Part shown: positions 7,553 through 9,208 of the stretch, one piece after another | Layout of the letters: every line of letters begins with the position of its first letter | How positions within the stretch are numbered: the stretch's first letter is position 1 | Assembly: GCA_039026975.1 (NCBI GenBank) | Contig: JBCCLI010000262.1 | Coordinates: 1 to 9,208 of the forward strand | Direction: 5' to 3' | DNA length: 9,208 nt | DNA from: JBCBKZ01 sp039026975 | GTDB taxonomy: Bacteria > Bacteroidota > Bacteroidia > J057 | Notes under the pieces: model-generated | Seen by the model: only the letters and a program-made list of their open reading frames with translations | Told to the model about the DNA's origin: nothing | Database searches by the model: none | Position numbers and translations under genes: made by a program

Positions 7553-8437
7553 TTATTTCTCCAGTAAGGCATATCTGGTTTTTTTACTGACTGTCAGTGC
7601 GCCGCTGGATGTTAGGCTCAGTATCCCATCATAGGTAATCCAACGTCCTTGGTCTATGGAAAACTCAGCTGTGGCCTGATAGGAAAAGCTCATCTTTGTT
7701 AACACCTCCTCAAAGTCCCCTTGAAAAACGGAAATTGTCTTAACCCTTCCTTGAACATACTCTACAATATCATAGGTAATAGTAGCAATGGTTACCCCTT
7801 CAACTGTATTAATATCCACAAGGCTTACTTCATTTTTATAATAAGCACTATCACATTGAAAGTTGTGATCATTATTAATCAGGTGGGTAGTTAATGGCCA
7901 TTTATCACCTATTTTCACGGGTTCAGTAGGGAGTTGGAAGAATAGGGCAATCAGGTTTTTCTGATTACTTCTTACCCAGAAGCTATGGATTTCACCTGAA
8001 GGATAGACAGATCCTCTAAGAACAACTTCATTATTTCTGGCTTCTAGTGCTTGGAGAAAACCTGGATCTGCTAGCAGGGTACTGTCATCTACCACATGTT
8101 TCAAGTCTACGGTAGGGACTGAGGTCATGACTATATCTATCACATCTCCTTTTTCAGTAGAGAGCGTAGTGATATAATCCAGATTTTTATACACCTGAGT
8201 ATACCTGTTTATGAATTCCTTCTTTTCCTGAAGCGCAGTATCACTACTATCTGGAAATGCCTTAAATAAGCTCTCCAATTCCATATCTGTAGAAGCACTA
8301 TCTATTTCACTCATGATAGTGGTATAAACCAAGGGTTCGCCTTTTGCTACTTTCCAGCTAAGGTCTATCGCTTTGTCTTCTTGACTGAGCGTGTGGAGAC
8401 TATGCCCAACGCAAAGGGCTAATAATAAATATTTCAT
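7553..8437 (-). CDS. Secreted protein of unknown function, resembling DUF6263-type proteins
   Basis: This encodes 294 residues from an ATG preceded by a very A-rich leader, as is common for Bacteroidota starts. Residues 1-18 form a signal peptide (MKYLLLALCVG..., likely cleaved at TLS-Q19), so the mature protein should be periplasmic or outer-membrane associated; no lipobox or T9SS domain is seen. The mature part begins with a strand and turn, LSWKVAKGEPLVY. It has a charged helical segment near residues 50-85 and a second half with FFQLPTEPVKIGDKW (about 167-181), FQCDSAYY, repeated beta-strands and F-S-I-D-Q-G-R-W near the C-terminus. The KGEPLVY opening, the LP-x-x-PVKIGDKW motif and the late D-x-GRW recall the DUF6263 group of Bacteroidota exported proteins. 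This is recognition by eye, and function remains unknown. The stop is 90 bp before the propeller-gene start. Confidence 0.82.
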   Translation of the reverse strand: MKYLLLALCVGHSLHTLSQEDKAIDLSWKVAKGEPLVYTTIMSEIDSASTDMELESLFKAFPDSSDTALQEKKEFINRYTQVYKNLDYITTLSTEKGDVIDIVMTSVPTVDLKHVVDDSTLLADPGFLQALEARNNEVVLRGSVYPSGEIHSFWVRSNQKNLIALFFQLPTEPVKIGDKWPLTTHLINNDHNFQCDSAYYKNEVSLVDINTVEGVTIATITYDIVEYVQGRVKTISVFQGDFEEVLTKMSFSYQATAEFSIDQGRWITYDGILSLTSSGALTVSKKTRYALLEK

Positions 8438-8460
8438 TTTTTCTTTTGTTTAGTTTTGTT

Positions 8461-8490
8461 GGGGGACTTAGCCCCCTCTTTCACCTCCTA
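8461..8490 (-). promoter_or_regulatory. Leader element: GC hairpin next to a full anti-16S (Shine-Dalgarno) match
   Basis: On the minus strand this reads TAGGAGGTGA (8490-8481), a 4-base spacer, then GGGGG-CTAAGT-CCCCC (8476-8461), then an A-rich run up to the ATG at 8437. AGGAGGTGA is complementary to the 16S 3'-end segment TCACCTCCT over nine bases, but it is 43 bases from the start codon, too far for ordinary initiation, and no start codon lies at normal spacing. The hairpin is not followed by a T-tract on the minus strand. It may be leader structure or chance; no known riboswitch is recognised. Confidence 0.3.
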
Positions 8491-8581
8491 TCTAGCATGA
8501 GTAGCCTTTCTACTAACCATCAGAACATAAACGTTTTTGCCCATTCCATATTAGCAGTTGAGCTATGGGATATCCTATTTT

Positions 8582-8624
8582 CTAACGCTAGAGATCTTGG
8601 ATAGGCTTTCCAGCCTGACGTTAG
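8582..8624 (-). terminator. Nested inverted repeat at the beta-lactamase 3' end, possible terminator
   Basis: The outer arms CTAACG (8582-8587) and CGTTAG (8619-8624) enclose a compact inner stem AGGCT (8603-8607) / AGCCT (8612-8616). Read on the minus strand, the inner loop is GGAA, a GNRA-type tetraloop. The outer arm overlaps the TAA stop codon at 8621-8623. Position fits a terminator, but AAAATAGG rather than a T-tract follows on the minus strand, so the call is tentative. Confidence 0.35.
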
Positions 8625-9208
8625 TTACTCCAATAGTCATAAGCAGCCATAGCAGCCTTAGCTATGGTTTGTTCTCGTTTTTCTTGAGAATCATAGGAGT
8701 CCATGATAAATACGGATATAGCCAAGTGCGTTCCATCTGGTAGGTAGATGATGCCTGTATCATTCGTAGCTCTACATAATCCATCATAGGTTCTGGCGGT
8801 ACCCGTTTTGTGGGCTACCACTGTCCCTTTAGGAAGTAAGCCTTTGATACGCTTATCAAACCATTTATTAGAAACCAGCATGAAGTCCAGCAGTAGTTTC
8901 TTACTTTCTGGCGTTAGATAATCTTCTTCAAGGAAGACGTGGAAGAGTGTACTCATGGCTGCAGGTGTAGACCAGTTCTGGTATTGGATGGTGTCCTGAG
9001 CTACCTGGATCATTTCTGTGGTAGAGATGGCTATCTGCTTCACACCAAGCTTATGGATTTCTTCTTCGACCTTCTCCGTTCCCCCCAACAATCTCAGGAG
9101 CACATCACAAGCTGTGCCATCACTGCCTGAGACATTGTATTCCAGGATTTCTCTTAAAGGAAGACTGACGCCGCCCGGATATTTGTTGCGTATGGGACTG
9201 TGCCCAGC
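8621..9208 (-). CDS. bla: Class A (A2, CfxA/PER-like) serine beta-lactamase, 5'-partial
   Basis: The frame stays open to the window edge, so the N-terminus (signal peptide and the active-site S70-x-x-K motif) is outside; the internal GTG at 9103 is not a start. The 195 visible residues begin SPIRNKYPGG...LPLREILEYNVSG, typical of the helices before the SDN loop. The SDN-equivalent is S29-D30-G31, followed by TACD. In the omega loop, E65 sits ten residues before QYQNW, the same distance as E166 in CfxA and PER as I recall them, so the deacylating glutamate appears present. HKTGT at 133-137 supplies K234-T235-G236. The C-terminal strand NDTGIIYLPDG and the final helix to DYWSN complete the fold. 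The enzyme should hydrolyse beta-lactams in the periplasm. The CD after the SDG motif and QYQNW place it in the Bacteroidota A2 branch. Spectrum cannot be told from this part. No mobile element is adjacent, so it is probably an intrinsic chromosomal gene. Confidence 0.93.
   Translation of the reverse strand, partial: AGHSPIRNKYPGGVSLPLREILEYNVSGSDGTACDVLLRLLGGTEKVEEEIHKLGVKQIAISTTEMIQVAQDTIQYQNWSTPAAMSTLFHVFLEEDYLTPESKKLLLDFMLVSNKWFDKRIKGLLPKGTVVAHKTGTARTYDGLCRATNDTGIIYLPDGTHLAISVFIMDSYDSQEKREQTIAKAAMAAYDYWSN

Noticed and set aside
8451..8458. TAGTTTTG on the plus strand, matching the TAnnTTTG promoter consensus
   Set aside because: It lies in a T-rich stretch, has no upstream partner element and no plus-strand gene downstream.
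8438..8620. Promoter for the exported protein, for example TATGTTCTG on the minus strand near 8523-8531
   Set aside because: It departs from TAnnTTTG at two positions in the core and has no matching upstream element.
9101..9103. GTG as the start of the beta-lactamase frame
   Set aside because: Codons upstream of it encode the SDG motif and the conserved SPIRNKYP region, so the gene extends past the window edge.

Overview
The window looks like a chromosomal segment from a Bacteroidota species, probably a free-living Cytophagales or Flavobacteriales relative. The evidence is two different type IX secretion (T9SS) C-terminal signals, a LamG-like plus CHU_C-type giant surface protein, a candidate TAnnTTTG promoter, and a class A beta-lactamase of the CfxA/PER (A2) branch. 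No mobile element, tRNA, rRNA or CRISPR array is visible. Both edges cut through genes.

Layout. Positions 1-4641 (+) hold the last 1546 codons of a giant secreted protein. It has an Ig-like remnant, a LamG-like domain, a domain that often follows LamG in Bacteroidota, twelve Ig-like modules, a PKD domain and a type B (gliding-motility-associated) sorting domain. Ten of the modules (1633-3909) form an almost perfectly regular 228-bp array with a higher-order A-B-C order, repeated three times and followed by a fourth A unit. Positions 4642-4741 are a short gap between convergent genes containing three inverted repeats. Three genes follow on the minus strand. Read in transcription order they are: a beta-lactamase with its 5' end outside the window (9208-8621), a secreted protein of unknown function resembling DUF6263 (8437-7553), and an Asp-box/BNR beta-propeller protein with both a lipoprotein-type leader and a type A T9SS sorting domain (7462-4742). 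The gaps between these genes (183 bp and 90 bp) and the candidate promoter at 7481-7488 suggest separate transcription rather than a tight operon.

Functionally this is an envelope and surface cluster only in a loose sense: two exported surface proteins facing each other, one small exported protein and a periplasmic antibiotic-inactivating enzyme. I see no evidence that the four genes form one pathway. The most distinctive structure is the three-module super-repeat in the giant protein. The next most distinctive are the SDG (rather than SDN) motif in the beta-lactamase and the combined lipobox and T9SS sorting signal in the propeller protein. I did not find a convincing undescribed defence or mobile system.
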